This document shows, piece by piece, positions 55,035 to 64,000 of a DNA stretch of 64,000 nt (its first letter is position 1; each line of letters begins with the position of its first letter). The DNA is taken from positions 1 to 64,000 of the forward strand of contig NZ_JAIVMG010000009.1 of assembly GCF_020177335.1 (NCBI RefSeq). The letters are read 5' to 3'. The notes below the pieces were generated by a model. That model was given only the letters and a program-made list of their open reading frames with translations, did not search any database and was not told the origin of the DNA. This DNA is from Stappia indica (GTDB lineage: Bacteria; Pseudomonadota; Alphaproteobacteria; Rhizobiales; Stappiaceae). Both the position numbers and the translations under genes were made by a program.

Positions 55035-55985
55035 ATGGCAAAGCTTGCTGGAACCGGAGCAAAACGCGGCTTCCTGAGAGGCGAAGAGACGGCGACGGAC
55101 TGGCCGCGCGCCATCGCTTCCGCCCGGTCGCTCGCCGATGCGCTGCCCGACCTTCTGGTGGAGGCCAATCAGGTCGCCAACACCATCAACGCCGGCTGGC
55201 ATGGCCGCCGCCGTGCCGGCTCGGGCGAAAACTTCTGGCAGTTCCGCCCGTTCCTGGCCGGTGAACCGATCAAGCGGATCGACTGGCGCCGCTCCGCGCG
55301 CGACGACCATCTTTATGTGCGCGAGCGCGAGTGGGAAGCCGCGCACACGGTCTGGCTCTGGGCCGACCTCTCCCCCTCCATGCTCTATCGCTCGCCGCTC
55401 GCGCCGGTTCCCAAGCGCGACCGGGCGCTGGTGCTGCTGCTGGCGCTCGCCGACCTGCTGGCGGAGACCGGCGAGCGGGTCGGGCTTCCCGGCGTGCGCA
55501 AGCCGCTCGCCGACCGGCACGCGGCGGAAAAGATCGCCGCATCCCTGACCCATGCCAAGGTGCCGCTTGCCCTGCCGGACAGTCACGACTTCCGCCGCTT
55601 CTGCGATGTGGTGCTGATCGGAGATCTGCTCGACCCGATTGAGGACACCCTTGCCTGGATGCGCAGTGTCGCCGCCACCGGCGCCCGCGCCCATCTGGTC
55701 ATGGTGCTGGACCCGTCGGAGGAAACCTTCCCCTTCACCGGACGCACCGAGTTCCTTGACCCGGAGACCGGCTTCCGGCTGACCAGCGGCAAGGCGGAGG
55801 AGTGGAAGCGGGCCTATACCCTGCGGCTTGATGCGCACCGCGAGGCGATCCGCGACCAGGCGCGCAAGGCCGGCTGGACCTTCATCCTGCATCACACCGA
55901 CCGGCCGGCCTCCGAGCCGCTTCTGGTGCTGCACAGCCGGCTCAGCGGCCGGATGGAGCAGGAAACCGGCGGGGTCTTCCGGTGA
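55035..55985 (+). CDS. DUF58 domain-containing protein
   Basis: 316 residues. The DUF58 mark is FWQFRPFLAGEPIKRIDWRRSARDDHLYVRERE, shown in part, followed by a vWA-like fold (VWLWADLSPSMLYRS, a MIDAS-like DxSxS) and VVLIGDLLDPIEDTLAWM. No membrane helix is clear. DUF58 proteins are usual partners of MoxR. The stop overlaps the start of the next gene (GTGA). Confidence 0.9.
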   Translation: MAKLAGTGAKRGFLRGEETATDWPRAIASARSLADALPDLLVEANQVANTINAGWHGRRRAGSGENFWQFRPFLAGEPIKRIDWRRSARDDHLYVREREWEAAHTVWLWADLSPSMLYRSPLAPVPKRDRALVLLLALADLLAETGERVGLPGVRKPLADRHAAEKIAASLTHAKVPLALPDSHDFRRFCDVVLIGDLLDPIEDTLAWMRSVAATGARAHLVMVLDPSEETFPFTGRTEFLDPETGFRLTSGKAEEWKRAYTLRLDAHREAIRDQARKAGWTFILHHTDRPASEPLLVLHSRLSGRMEQETGGVFR

Positions 55986-58831
55986 GCGGCCTCCTGCCCC
56001 TTGGCTTCACGGCGCCGTTCATGCTTGCCGCGCTGCTGGCCCTCCCGGTGATCTGGTGGCTGCTGCGGCTGATTCCGCCGCGCCCGAAGCAGGTCGCCTT
56101 CCCGCCGGCCCGGCTGCTGGCCGATATCGACCGGCAGGAGGAGACCCCGGACAAGAGCCCCTGGTGGCTGACCCTGTTGCGCCTGCTCCTGGCAGCAAGC
56201 CTGATCCTGGCGCTTGCCGGGCCGGTCTGGCGACCGGTCAGCGCCCCTCCCGCCGGCGATGGGCCGCTCTGGGTGCTGTTCGACAATGGCTGGGCCTCGG
56301 CGCGAAGCTGGGAGTTGCGCCGCGCCGCCGCTGAACGCCTGCTGCGGGAGGCCGAGACCAATGGCCGGCCGGTGCTTCTCGCCGCCACCGCCGAAGGTGC
56401 CGACCAGCCCCTGCAGCCCGACACCGCCTCGGTCGCGCTCGACCGCTTGCGCGCGCTGGAGCCACGTTCCTGGCCGACCGCGCGCGGCGCCCTCACCCTA
56501 TCCCTTCGCAAGGCGGCGGCCGAGCTTCCGCCCGCCGCCGTCGTCTGGCTGTCGGACGGTCTCGGTGGCGATGGCAGCGCCCGCTTCGTCGCCGATCTTG
56601 GCGCCATTGCCGGTGAGGCGGAGCTGACCGTGCTGACCGGTCTTGCCCCACCCGCAGTCCTCTTCGCCGCCCGCAACGATGTCGATGCCCTGACCGCGCA
56701 AATCACCAGGGCCGCCGGTGACAGCGCGCCCATCACGGTCCGCGCGCTCGACAGCAAGGGGCTGGTCTTGGGCGAGAGCACATTGCCTGCGGCCGCTGGC
56801 AGCACAGCCGACGAGCAGACCGTACGGTTCGACCTGCCGGTGGAGCTGCGCAACGACGTCGCCCGGCTGGAGATCACCGGCGAGACCAGCGCCGCCGGGG
56901 TGCAACTCCTCGACGACCGCTGGCAGCGGCGCACGGTCGGCCTCGTGTCCGGCACGGCGGCCGGCGCGGCCCAGCCCCTGCTCTCCCCGCTCTATTATCT
57001 CGACCGCGCGCTGCAACCGTTTTCCGAAATCCGCCGCCCCCGTCAGGCGGACCTCGCCGAGGCCCTGCCGGAGCTGACCGGACAGGGCGTGTCGGTGCTG
57101 CTGCTCGCCGATGTGGGCCGCATCCCCGATCAGGCGCTGCCGGCCGTCACCCGCTGGATCGAACAAGGCGGCACGCTGGTGCGCTTCGCCGGGCCGCATC
57201 TGGCCGGTGGTACTGACCAACTGGTGCCGGTGCGACTGCGCGCGGGCGACCGCTCGCTCGGCGGCAGCCTGTCCTGGCAGGATCCGCAGGCCCTCGCCCC
57301 CTTCCCCGAAGGTTCCCCCTTCTTCGCCATGCCGGTTCCCACCGATGTCAGCGTGGCGCGGCAAGTGCTGGCCGAGCCGGGACCGGACCTTGGCGAGCGC
57401 ACTTGGGCACTTCTCGCCGATGGCACCCCGTTGGTGACCGCTGCCCCGCTCGGACGCGGCAGCATCGTCCTCTTCCATGTCACCGCCGATACCGCCTGGT
57501 CGAACCTGCCCCTCTCCGGCACCTTCGTGGAGATGCTGCGCCGGGTGGTGCGGTTGTCGGCGGCGGCCACCGCCAGCGACACCGCCACCGATGGCACCGG
57601 AACGACCTCTGCCGATGGCGCCCGGGAAGGCGGATTGCTGCCACCCTTGCGCGTTCTCGATGGCTTCGGCCGGTTCGGCGCGCCCGATGCGGCGGCCCTG
57701 CCGCTCGAACCGCGCGGCACCGTCACCGCCAGCCGGCGCCACCCGCCGGGCATCTACGGCGCCACCGACGCGTTCCGGGCGATCAACCTGTTCAGCGACA
57801 CCGCCGAGATTCCGCCGCTCGATCTCGCGCCGCTCGGCGCAAACCTGCGCATCGAGAGCTACCCCACCACAGGGCCGCAGGACCTGCGCGCGCCGCTGTT
57901 CCTGCTGGCGCTGCTGTTGCTCTTTGCCGATGCCATCGCCATGATGGTCTTGCGCGGCGACACCGGTCAGGCCCGCCGGCGCCTCTCTGGCGGTCTCGGC
58001 CTTGCCCTGCTGCTGGGCCCGGGTCTTGCCCTTTCCCCCGCCCTGCCGCGTCCGGCATTGGCGCAGGAAAGTTCCAGTGATCTCTTTGCCCTCGACGCCA
58101 CCCTGGAAACCCGCCTCGCCTATGTGGTCACCGGCATCGCAAGCCGGGACGAAGCCAGCCGGCGCGGGTTGTTCGGCCTGACCCGCTACCTGGCGAGCCG
58201 CACCGCGCTGGAGCCCGAAGCGCCCATCGGCATCGACATCGCCCGCGACGAACTGGCGTTCTTCCCGCTGCTTTACTGGCCGGTTTCGGGGGAGATGGCC
58301 CTTCCCTCCCCCGAGGCGATGGCCCGGATCGACACCTATATGCGCAACGGCGGCACGATCCTGTTCGACACCGCCGACCAGCTTTCCGCCGGCCTGACCG
58401 GCGGCGGAGCCTCGCCGGCGGGGCTGCAACTGCGCGCCCTGCTCGACGGTCTCGACATTCCGCCGCTCGAACCGGTGCCGCCCGACCATGTGCTGACCAA
58501 GGCATTCTACCTGCTCGACGCCTTTCCCGGACGCTATGCCGGCGGCCCGCTCTGGGTGGAGGCGATGGAACAATCCGCCGATGGTCCGGCCGGCCGGCCG
58601 GTGCGCGGCGGCGATGGCGTCTCGCCGGTGTTGATCACCGGCAATGATTTCGCCGCCGCCTGGGCGATTGACGAGGCCGGCAGCTATCTCTTTCCCACCG
58701 TGCCGCAGAACCCGCGCCAGCGGGAGTTTGCCTATCGCGCCGGGGTCAACATCATCATGTATGCCATGACCGGCAACTACAAGGCGGACCAGGTGCACAT
58801 CCCGGCCCTCCTGGAACGGCTCGGCCAGTAG
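55982..58831 (+). CDS. BatA N-terminal domain and DUF4159 domain protein
   Basis: A 949-residue inner-membrane protein. The first 85 residues are the BatA-type aerotolerance domain with two helices (FMLAALLALPVIWWLLRLI and LLRLLLAASLILALAGPVW). A long periplasmic part holds two vWA-like or glutamine-amidotransferase-like folds (LPELTGQGVSVLLLADVGRIP). A third helix lies near 640 (LFLLALLLLFADAIAMMVL), and after another helix the DUF4159 domain begins ALDATLETRLAYV and holds DELAFFPLLYWPVSG. It starts at GTG 55982 inside the DUF58 stop. The role is unknown; the family is linked to envelope stress. Confidence 0.85.
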   Translation: MSGLLPLGFTAPFMLAALLALPVIWWLLRLIPPRPKQVAFPPARLLADIDRQEETPDKSPWWLTLLRLLLAASLILALAGPVWRPVSAPPAGDGPLWVLFDNGWASARSWELRRAAAERLLREAETNGRPVLLAATAEGADQPLQPDTASVALDRLRALEPRSWPTARGALTLSLRKAAAELPPAAVVWLSDGLGGDGSARFVADLGAIAGEAELTVLTGLAPPAVLFAARNDVDALTAQITRAAGDSAPITVRALDSKGLVLGESTLPAAAGSTADEQTVRFDLPVELRNDVARLEITGETSAAGVQLLDDRWQRRTVGLVSGTAAGAAQPLLSPLYYLDRALQPFSEIRRPRQADLAEALPELTGQGVSVLLLADVGRIPDQALPAVTRWIEQGGTLVRFAGPHLAGGTDQLVPVRLRAGDRSLGGSLSWQDPQALAPFPEGSPFFAMPVPTDVSVARQVLAEPGPDLGERTWALLADGTPLVTAAPLGRGSIVLFHVTADTAWSNLPLSGTFVEMLRRVVRLSAAATASDTATDGTGTTSADGAREGGLLPPLRVLDGFGRFGAPDAAALPLEPRGTVTASRRHPPGIYGATDAFRAINLFSDTAEIPPLDLAPLGANLRIESYPTTGPQDLRAPLFLLALLLLFADAIAMMVLRGDTGQARRRLSGGLGLALLLGPGLALSPALPRPALAQESSSDLFALDATLETRLAYVVTGIASRDEASRRGLFGLTRYLASRTALEPEAPIGIDIARDELAFFPLLYWPVSGEMALPSPEAMARIDTYMRNGGTILFDTADQLSAGLTGGGASPAGLQLRALLDGLDIPPLEPVPPDHVLTKAFYLLDAFPGRYAGGPLWVEAMEQSADGPAGRPVRGGDGVSPVLITGNDFAAAWAIDEAGSYLFPTVPQNPRQREFAYRAGVNIIMYAMTGNYKADQVHIPALLERLGQ

Positions 58832-58841
58832 GAGGCATGCG

Positions 58842-60935
58842 GTGATCTGGTCCCTCTCCTTCGATCCGCTGGTTCCGCTCTGGCTCCTCGCCGGCGCGGG
58901 CGGCATCGCCGTTCTTCTGGCCATTGCCGCCTTCGTTTTACGCCTGCCGGCCTGGCCGCTGCGCTGGCTGGCGATGGGTCTGCTTGTCCTTGCCCTCGCC
59001 GGTCCCGCCATCGAACGGGAAGACCGGGAGCCGTTGCAAAGCGTCGTCGCCATCGTCGTCGATGAAAGCCAGAGCCAGCGGCTGGCCGGCCGGGCCGACA
59101 CCACGGCGGCGGCGCTGGCGGCGCTGGAACAGCGCTTCGAGGCGCTGCCCGGCTATGAACTGCGCGTGGTGCGCGCCGGACGCGGCACCGCCGCATCCAC
59201 CGAAGGAACGGCGCTGTTTTCCACCCTCGCCTCCAGCCTTGCCGATGTGCCGCCGGAGCGGATCGGCGGCGCCGTTCTCCTGACCGACGGTCAGGTGCAC
59301 GACATCCCCGGCAAGGCCTCGGACCTCGGCTTCACCGCGCCGCTGCATGCGCTGGTGACCGGCACGGCCGATGAGATCGACCGCCGGCTGGCCATCGCCC
59401 GGGCACCCAGGTTCGGTCTGGTCAATTCGCAGCAGGTGGTCACCCTGCAACTAAAGGATCAGGGCCCCGCCGCCCCCTCCGGCCGGGTGCCCCTCACCGT
59501 GCGCCGGGACGGAGAGATCGTCACCCGACTGCAGATCACCCCCGGCGGCACCATCGACATTCCGGTCGAGATCGCCCATGGCGGCGACAACATCTTCGAG
59601 TTCTCCGCCGATCCCCTGCCTGGCGAGTTGACCCGGCTGAACAATCAGGTGGTGGTGACCATCGAGGGCATCCGCGAGAACCTGCGCGTGCTGCTCGTGT
59701 CCGGCAGCCCGCACGCGGGCGAGCGCACCTGGCGCAACCTTCTGAAATCGGATGCCTCCGTCGATCTGGTGCATTTCACGATCCTGCGGCCACCGACCAA
59801 GCAGGACGGCACGCCGACCAACGAGCTGTCGCTGATCTCCTTCCCCACCCGGGAGCTGTTCTCGGTGAAGATCGACGAGTTCGACCTGATCATCTTCGAC
59901 CGCTACGAGCTGCGCAGCGTTCTGCCGCTGCTTTATTTCGACAACATCACCCGCTTCGTGCGCGGCGGCGGCGCGGTGCTGGTCGCGGTCGGTCCCGACT
60001 ACGCCTATGACCGGAGCATCTACCGCACGCCGCTGTCGCCGGTGCTGCCGGCCGTGCCCACCGGCGTCGTCCACGAGGAGCCGTTCCGGGCGGCAATTTC
60101 CGAGACCGGCGCCCGCCATCCGGTGACCCGGGGCCTGCCCGGCGCCAATGCCACCCCGCCGGCCTGGAGCCGCTGGTTCCGGCTGATCGACGCCGTGGTC
60201 ACCACCGGCGGCGAAACCCTGATGACCGGCGGGGACGAGGACAAGCCGCTCTTGGTGCTCAGCCGCGAGGAAGAGGGCCGGGTGGCTGTGCTCCTGTCCG
60301 ATCATGTCTGGCTCTGGGCGCGCGGCTATGAGGGCGGCGGCCCGCATGTACCGCTGCTTCGGCGGCTGGCGCATTGGCTGATGAAGGAGCCCGACCTTGA
60401 GGAAGAGGCCCTGCGGCTGGAAGCGCGCGGGCCGGAGGTGATCGCCGAGCGCCAGACCATCGGCACCAGCGCGGAGGAGTTCACCCTGACGCTGCCCGGC
60501 GGCGAGACCCGGCGGCTCACCCCGGTGGAGGTTTCGCCCGGCCTGTGGCGGGCAAGCACGCCGGCACCCGACCTCGGCCTCTACACGGTGGATGACGGCA
60601 CCCGCAAGGCCCTGGTGCATGTGGGGCCGCCGAACCCGCGCGAGTTCGCCGATGTGCTGTCGACGACGGAAACGCTCGACCCACTGGCCGAGGCGACCGG
60701 CGGTGCGGCGGTCCGGCTGCGCGGCGAAGGCGCATCGCCCACCGCTATCGACATGCCCCGCGTGGTGCCGCTGCGGCGGGCAAACGACTATGCCGGCGAT
60801 GGCTGGATCGGCTTCCGCTCCACCGACGCCAGTATGCTGAAGGGGATCGACCGCTACCCGCTGTTCAGCGGCCTTCTCGGCCTCGCCCTGTTGCTCGGCG
60901 CGGCGGTGCTGACCTGGTACCGCGAGGGCCGCTAG
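58842..60935 (+). CDS. large membrane protein of the MoxR operon
   Basis: 697 residues. The start has two helices (PLWLLAGAGGIAVLLAIAAF, WLAMGLLVLALAGPA), then a vWA-like segment with VVAIVVDESQSQRLAG (MIDAS-like DES). A glutamine-amidotransferase-like region follows with RVLLVSGSPHAGERTWRNLL and FDLIIFDRYELRSVLPLLYFDN (trimmed). The C-terminus has a helix LLGLALLLGAAVLTWY. No catalytic Cys is evident. It is fourth in the operon after 10 bases and is likely a partner of the BatA/DUF4159 protein. The chance of a distinct complex makes it worth study. Confidence 0.82.
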   Translation: MIWSLSFDPLVPLWLLAGAGGIAVLLAIAAFVLRLPAWPLRWLAMGLLVLALAGPAIEREDREPLQSVVAIVVDESQSQRLAGRADTTAAALAALEQRFEALPGYELRVVRAGRGTAASTEGTALFSTLASSLADVPPERIGGAVLLTDGQVHDIPGKASDLGFTAPLHALVTGTADEIDRRLAIARAPRFGLVNSQQVVTLQLKDQGPAAPSGRVPLTVRRDGEIVTRLQITPGGTIDIPVEIAHGGDNIFEFSADPLPGELTRLNNQVVVTIEGIRENLRVLLVSGSPHAGERTWRNLLKSDASVDLVHFTILRPPTKQDGTPTNELSLISFPTRELFSVKIDEFDLIIFDRYELRSVLPLLYFDNITRFVRGGGAVLVAVGPDYAYDRSIYRTPLSPVLPAVPTGVVHEEPFRAAISETGARHPVTRGLPGANATPPAWSRWFRLIDAVVTTGGETLMTGGDEDKPLLVLSREEEGRVAVLLSDHVWLWARGYEGGGPHVPLLRRLAHWLMKEPDLEEEALRLEARGPEVIAERQTIGTSAEEFTLTLPGGETRRLTPVEVSPGLWRASTPAPDLGLYTVDDGTRKALVHVGPPNPREFADVLSTTETLDPLAEATGGAAVRLRGEGASPTAIDMPRVVPLRRANDYAGDGWIGFRSTDASMLKGIDRYPLFSGLLGLALLLGAAVLTWYREGR

Positions 60936-60965
60936 GCGACACGCTCATGGAGAAGGACTGAGGTC

Positions 60966-61490
60966 TCAGCGCCCGCCGCGCACCATGCCGGAGGGCATGG
61001 CCGCCCCGCCGAGGCAGGCGACCAGCACCCGGCCCGGATCGACCGGTCCGGGAAAGGTGACGGTGCCGAAGGGAACCGGATCAAAGCCGAGCGGGCCGTA
61101 GTAGGGACCATCGCCGACGAGCAGCACATGGGTCTCGCCCCTTGCTGCGGCCGCCTCCAGCGCATGCTTGACCAGAAGCCGCCCCAGCCCACGATTCTTG
61201 AACGCCGGCGCCACCGTCAGCGGCCCGAGAAGCTGTGCCGGCGCCCCGCCGATGGTGATCGGCGTCAGCCACACCGAACCGGCGATCTCCTCACCGCTCA
61301 TGCCGACGAAGCACAGCTCCGGATCCGGGGCGATGCCCTCGCGCACGCGAAACGCGGTGCGCGCAAAGCGGCCCGGGCCGAAGGCCTCTTCCTGAAGATG
61401 TTCGACAGCGGGCAGGTCGGCCGGGGTTTCAGTCCGGATAAGCCAGGAAACAGCAAGCATGGATTTGGTCTCGGGATCGGGGGAAGACAT
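60966..61490 (-). CDS. GNAT family N-acetyltransferase
   Basis: 174 residues from ATG 61490, with GGGGA upstream. IRTETPADLPAVEHLQEEAFG opens the fold (trimmed), GPLTVAPAFKNRGLGRLLV is the acetyl-CoA loop, with the pattern of RxxGxG/A as NRGLGR, and GDGPYYGPLGFDPV is the YhbS-type motif B. YhbS-like proteins often act on small amines. The substrate is unknown. It is convergent with the MoxR operon (30-base gap). Confidence 0.85.
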   Translation of the reverse strand: MSSPDPETKSMLAVSWLIRTETPADLPAVEHLQEEAFGPGRFARTAFRVREGIAPDPELCFVGMSGEEIAGSVWLTPITIGGAPAQLLGPLTVAPAFKNRGLGRLLVKHALEAAAARGETHVLLVGDGPYYGPLGFDPVPFGTVTFPGPVDPGRVLVACLGGAAMPSGMVRGGR

Positions 61491-61877
61491 AGGCGTCCCC
61501 GCTGATCCCGTGCCACCGGTCATGAGGTTCGGACCAGTGGGAGATCAGGAGGCACGCAAGACGGGGCGCGAGGGTGATCCTCGTCGCTGTCCTCGTCGTC
61601 GCTGCTGTCCGATCCGCGTCGTCATGTCCGTTGCCGCCCGAAAACCGATATCAGCCGATACCGGTTGGTCTTCTCGGGGGCCGCTCAGGCATCCACCATC
61701 GGTCGATGCATCCGGCCCGTTTGAGACGCTGCCGATAGCATGGAGGCGATAGGGCGTAAAGCGACTTGTTGCACCCCGCATCGTTCACCTGACGTGAACG
61801 CACCATTCAGACCGTTGACGCCGGAGCCAGGGGGAACCATCTGCCGTCCGAGCAAGCAAACAAGAGGATGCGACGCG
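61491..61877. other. 387-base region between divergent GNAT and reductase genes
   Basis: No supported gene. It holds a perfect dyad (listed at 61782-61800) and a Thr/Asp/Arg-rich low-complexity stretch in the left half without coding signal. The reductase promoter is probably near 61750-61830. Confidence 0.45.
61782..61800. promoter_or_regulatory. perfect dyad, candidate operator of the hydroquinone reductase gene
   Basis: CGTTCAC at 61782-61788 and GTGAACG at 61794-61800 with CTGAC between, 77 bases before the start at 61878. The symmetry and spacing suit a dimeric regulator such as a TetR or MerR-type protein. No regulator gene is adjacent. Confidence 0.4.
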
Positions 61878-62858
61878 ATGGGACGGCTGGTGAATGGGGT
61901 GTGGAGCACGGAATGGTATGACACGGCGTCGACCGGCGGACGGTTCGTTCGCCAGGATGCCAGCTTTCGCAACTGGATCACTGCCGACGGTGCGCCCGAG
62001 CCCTCGGGAACCGGCGGCTTTCGCGCCGAGCCCGGGCGCTATCACCTGATCGTGGCAATGGCCTGCCCCTGGGCACACCGGACGCTGATCGTTCGCGCGC
62101 TCAAGGGCTTACAGGACATCGTCACCGTGTCGCGGGTGGAGCCCCTGATGCTGGACGATGGCTGGACCTTCGCCGACCCGGAGCCGGAAACCGGCGCGCT
62201 GACCGCCTGGCAGGTCTACGTCAAGGCCGACCCGCAGTTCACCGGCCGGGCGACCGTGCCGATCCTGTGGGACCGGAAACAGCGCACCATCGTGTCCAAC
62301 GAATCGGCGGAGATCATCCGCATGTTCAACAGCGCCTTCGACGGGCTTGCCGGCGTCGACGCAGCGCTCGACCTCTACCCGGAAGATCTGCGCGGCGAGA
62401 TCGACGCGCTCAACGCCCGTATCTACGATCGGGTCAACAACGGGGTCTACAAGGCGGGCTTTGCCACCAGCCAGGCGGCCTATGACGAGGCGGTCACCGC
62501 GCTGTTTTCCGCCCTGGACGATCTGGACCAGCGGCTCGCCACCCGCCGTTATCTGACCGGCGCGCGGATCACCGAGGCCGACTGGCGCCTGTTCACCACC
62601 CTGTTGCGCTTCGATCCGGTCTATGTCGGCCATTTCAAGTGCAACATCCGCCGCATCGCCGACTATCCGAACCTCTCCGGCTATCTGCGCGAACTCTACC
62701 AGATCCCCGGCATCGCCGAGACCTTCGACCTGGCCGCCACCAAGCTGCACTACTACGGCTCGCACGCGACCATCAATCCGACCGGCATCGTGCCGGCCGG
62801 ACCGGAGATGGACCTAGCCGCGCCGCATGGGCGAGACCGGCTGCTGGCGGCGGTCTGA
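61878..62858 (+). CDS. glutathionyl-hydroquinone reductase (YqjG/ECM4-type GST)
   Basis: A 326-residue xi-class GST. Cys63 in CPWAHRTL is the catalytic Cys that reduces glutathionyl-hydroquinones, FRAEPGRYHLIVAMA precedes it, and VPILWDRKQRTIVSNESAEII is the glutathione-binding segment. The helical C-terminal domain has RITEADWRLFTTLLRFDPVY. ATG 61878 has AGAGGA before it; the frame is open further upstream without support. It probably protects against quinone stress. Confidence 0.92.
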   Translation: MGRLVNGVWSTEWYDTASTGGRFVRQDASFRNWITADGAPEPSGTGGFRAEPGRYHLIVAMACPWAHRTLIVRALKGLQDIVTVSRVEPLMLDDGWTFADPEPETGALTAWQVYVKADPQFTGRATVPILWDRKQRTIVSNESAEIIRMFNSAFDGLAGVDAALDLYPEDLRGEIDALNARIYDRVNNGVYKAGFATSQAAYDEAVTALFSALDDLDQRLATRRYLTGARITEADWRLFTTLLRFDPVYVGHFKCNIRRIADYPNLSGYLRELYQIPGIAETFDLAATKLHYYGSHATINPTGIVPAGPEMDLAAPHGRDRLLAAV

Positions 62859-62873
62859 CGCATCCCGGCGCGC

Positions 62874-63377
62874 TCACCACACCTCGGACACCGGCGCCGC
62901 GCCGGCGAGCTCCGCCAGCCGGCGGCGGGTGGCCGGGGTAGTGCCCTCGGGCAGATCGGCGAGCGGAAAGAACCCCGCCTCGCGGATTTCCACATTGGGG
63001 GCCAGCGCCCCCTCCGGCACGGTGAAGCGCGACACCCGGTAAAGCGCCACATGGTCGCGCGGATGACCTTGCGCATTGTGATAGATCGCGAACAGCTCCG
63101 GCGCGGCCTCGCACAGAACACCGGTTTCCTCCGCCAGCTCCCGGCACGCGGCCGCAGCCAACGTTTCGCCCGGATCGACCCCGCCACCCGGCAGGTACCA
63201 GCCGGGAAGGTAACTGTGCCGCACCAGCAACACCGAACCGCCGACGCTGCCATTGCCGCCGCGCCCTGCGTCGATCACGGCGACCCGCGCGCCAAGCGTC
63301 ATCGCCCGGCGCCATCTGGCCCCGCTGAGAACAACCGCACGCACCAGCCGCGTGACCAGCGATGGAGACCTGCTCAT
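62874..63377 (-). CDS. NUDIX domain-containing protein
   Basis: A 167-residue hydrolase with the NUDIX box running from GGVDPGETL to RELAEETGV, intact. [17 protein letters not shown] is the typical strand before it. Family members cleave nucleoside diphosphates linked to another moiety; the substrate is unknown. ATG 63377 is taken; the frame is open far upstream but reads as noncoding there. It is convergent with the reductase gene (15-base gap). Confidence 0.85.
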   Translation of the reverse strand: MSRSPSLVTRLVRAVVLSGARWRRAMTLGARVAVIDAGRGGNGSVGGSVLLVRHSYLPGWYLPGGGVDPGETLAAAACRELAEETGVLCEAAPELFAIYHNAQGHPRDHVALYRVSRFTVPEGALAPNVEIREAGFFPLADLPEGTTPATRRRLAELAGAAPVSEVW

Positions 63378-63644
63378 TCCGTCTGTTTCCCTGTTCTGCC
63401 CCTGACGCACCTCGCCCCCTTGGCTCTCGCCGCCACACTTGGCGGCGAGGACCTTCATTGCCCGGCTTGACGAAATCCGGCCGCCGTTCCGGTCTCGATC
63501 GTGACGAGTGGCCTCGGATGACGGGTCGAAGCGCCTGCGGAGGCGCGAGATACCCAGCCAGATGCAACCAAAAGATTGACTCTCCCCGCGCTCCCCCCAT
63601 CTCAAAGGCAGGTTTTTTCATGCCGGCGGGGTTTGCAAGAGACA
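63378..63644. other. 267-base region between the NUDIX gene and the serine hydrolase
   Basis: No supported gene. A hairpin GCGCCT/AGGCGC lies at 63531-63546, and the stretch from about 63450 to 63560 resembles intergenic repeat sequence common in this order. It may hold the promoters of both divergent genes. Confidence 0.4.
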
Positions 63645-64000
63645 ATGCTCAAAATCATCCTGATGATCCTCGCGCCGGTCGTGCTGGCAATTGCAGCCGT
63701 GGTTTACCTGGAGTATCGGGCCTTCGCCTTCTCGGCCCCGGCCCTGCCCGAGACCGGGTCTCCCGCAAACAGCCTTGAAACAATCGCCGACTGGCTGGAG
63801 CAGTTGCACACGGACGGCCACTTCACCGGCAGCGTGCTCGTCAGCCACCGCGGTATTCCCATTCTGGAAAAACACCTCGGCCCCATCGGCCCTGACGGCG
63901 CCCGGCCGATCACCGCGCGTACAAGCTTCAACCTCGCCTCCGTTACCAAGCAATTCACCGCCACTGCGGTCCTGCGCCTTGAACAGGAAGGCCTGTTGAA
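63645..64000 (+). CDS. serine hydrolase, beta-lactamase class C-like (cut by the right edge)
   Basis: The first 118 residues are present. A membrane anchor or signal (KIILMILAPVVLAIAAVVYL, cut short) is followed by DWLEQLHTDGHFTGSVLVSHRG and the SxxK nucleophile of ASVTKQFTA, with Ser99 and Lys102. The ATG has AGAGA upstream. The YxN and KTG-like motifs lie beyond the edge. It may be an esterase, a D-aminopeptidase or a penicillin-binding protein relative. Confidence 0.8.
   Translation, partial: MLKIILMILAPVVLAIAAVVYLEYRAFAFSAPALPETGSPANSLETIADWLEQLHTDGHFTGSVLVSHRGIPILEKHLGPIGPDGARPITARTSFNLASVTKQFTATAVLRLEQEGLL

Noticed and set aside
56498-59104. An 868-codon open frame antisense to the BatA/DUF4159 gene
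   Set aside because: The sense gene has membrane helices and domain motifs and overlaps its neighbours as an operon; the antisense frame has none.

Overview
The window is a GC-rich chromosomal segment of an alphaproteobacterium, most likely of the order Hyphomicrobiales (Rhizobiales) and perhaps near the Stappiaceae. The placement rests on gene content and order: an Omp25/Omp31-type porin, the SDR-uvrC and pgsA-moaD-moaE runs, a PetP/PetR-like regulator pair beside ilvE, the UbiK-lgt-midA-pgeF cluster, the prs ... rplY-pth-ychF set, petABC near apt and mtnP, trmL-hemF, and the cca-NUDIX-DUF1285 / MoxR-DUF58-DUF4159 divergent pair. I see no rRNA or tRNA genes, CRISPR arrays, prophage genes, transposases or replication origin.

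Layout. 0-11.6 kb: a partial DUF1176 gene, a GST, the porin, a Ca/Na antiporter, a pteridine-reductase-like SDR coupled to uvrC, an accessory block (tdk, hlyU-like, GNAT), pgsA-moaD-moaE and a Bcr/CflA-type MFS transporter. 11.6-19 kb: ilvE facing a MarR / OmpR-type regulator / histidine kinase operon, then csaA, a TetR-like regulator, proC, a YbjN protein and a UbiK-like factor. 19-24.9 kb: lgt-midA-pgeF, an M24-fold hydrolase that lacks the canonical metal ligands, a lipoprotein and prs. 24.9-30.2 kb: a minus-strand accessory block (DUF4399, S9 peptidase, SsuABC-type importer) lying between prs and rplY-pth-ychF. 33-41.6 kb: a choloylglycine-hydrolase-family enzyme, two MaoC genes, a GNAT, bluB-apt, mtnP and the petABC operon for cytochrome bc1.

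41.8-48.1 kb is the most unusual part. Two full-length ABC exporters flank a small membrane protein, a fragment of a third exporter that has lost an exact in-frame 132-base segment between 12-base direct repeats, and an unrecognised coiled-coil protein. 48.2-61 kb: trmL, hemF, a lone RecF/OLD-like ATPase, cca, DUF6111, a CoA-pyrophosphatase-type NUDIX protein, DUF1285, and a four-gene MoxR-DUF58-BatA/DUF4159-membrane protein operon of unknown role. 61-64 kb: a GNAT, a glutathionyl-hydroquinone reductase, a NUDIX hydrolase and the start of a serine hydrolase cut by the right edge.

Most of the window is housekeeping: respiration, haem, cobalamin and molybdopterin synthesis, tRNA maturation, nucleotide salvage and envelope lipid or lipoprotein synthesis. 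The stretches that could hide something undescribed are the ABC-exporter region, the MoxR/DUF4159 operon and the degenerate M24 enzyme. All assignments are from reading the translated sequence and remembered family motifs; no database search was run.
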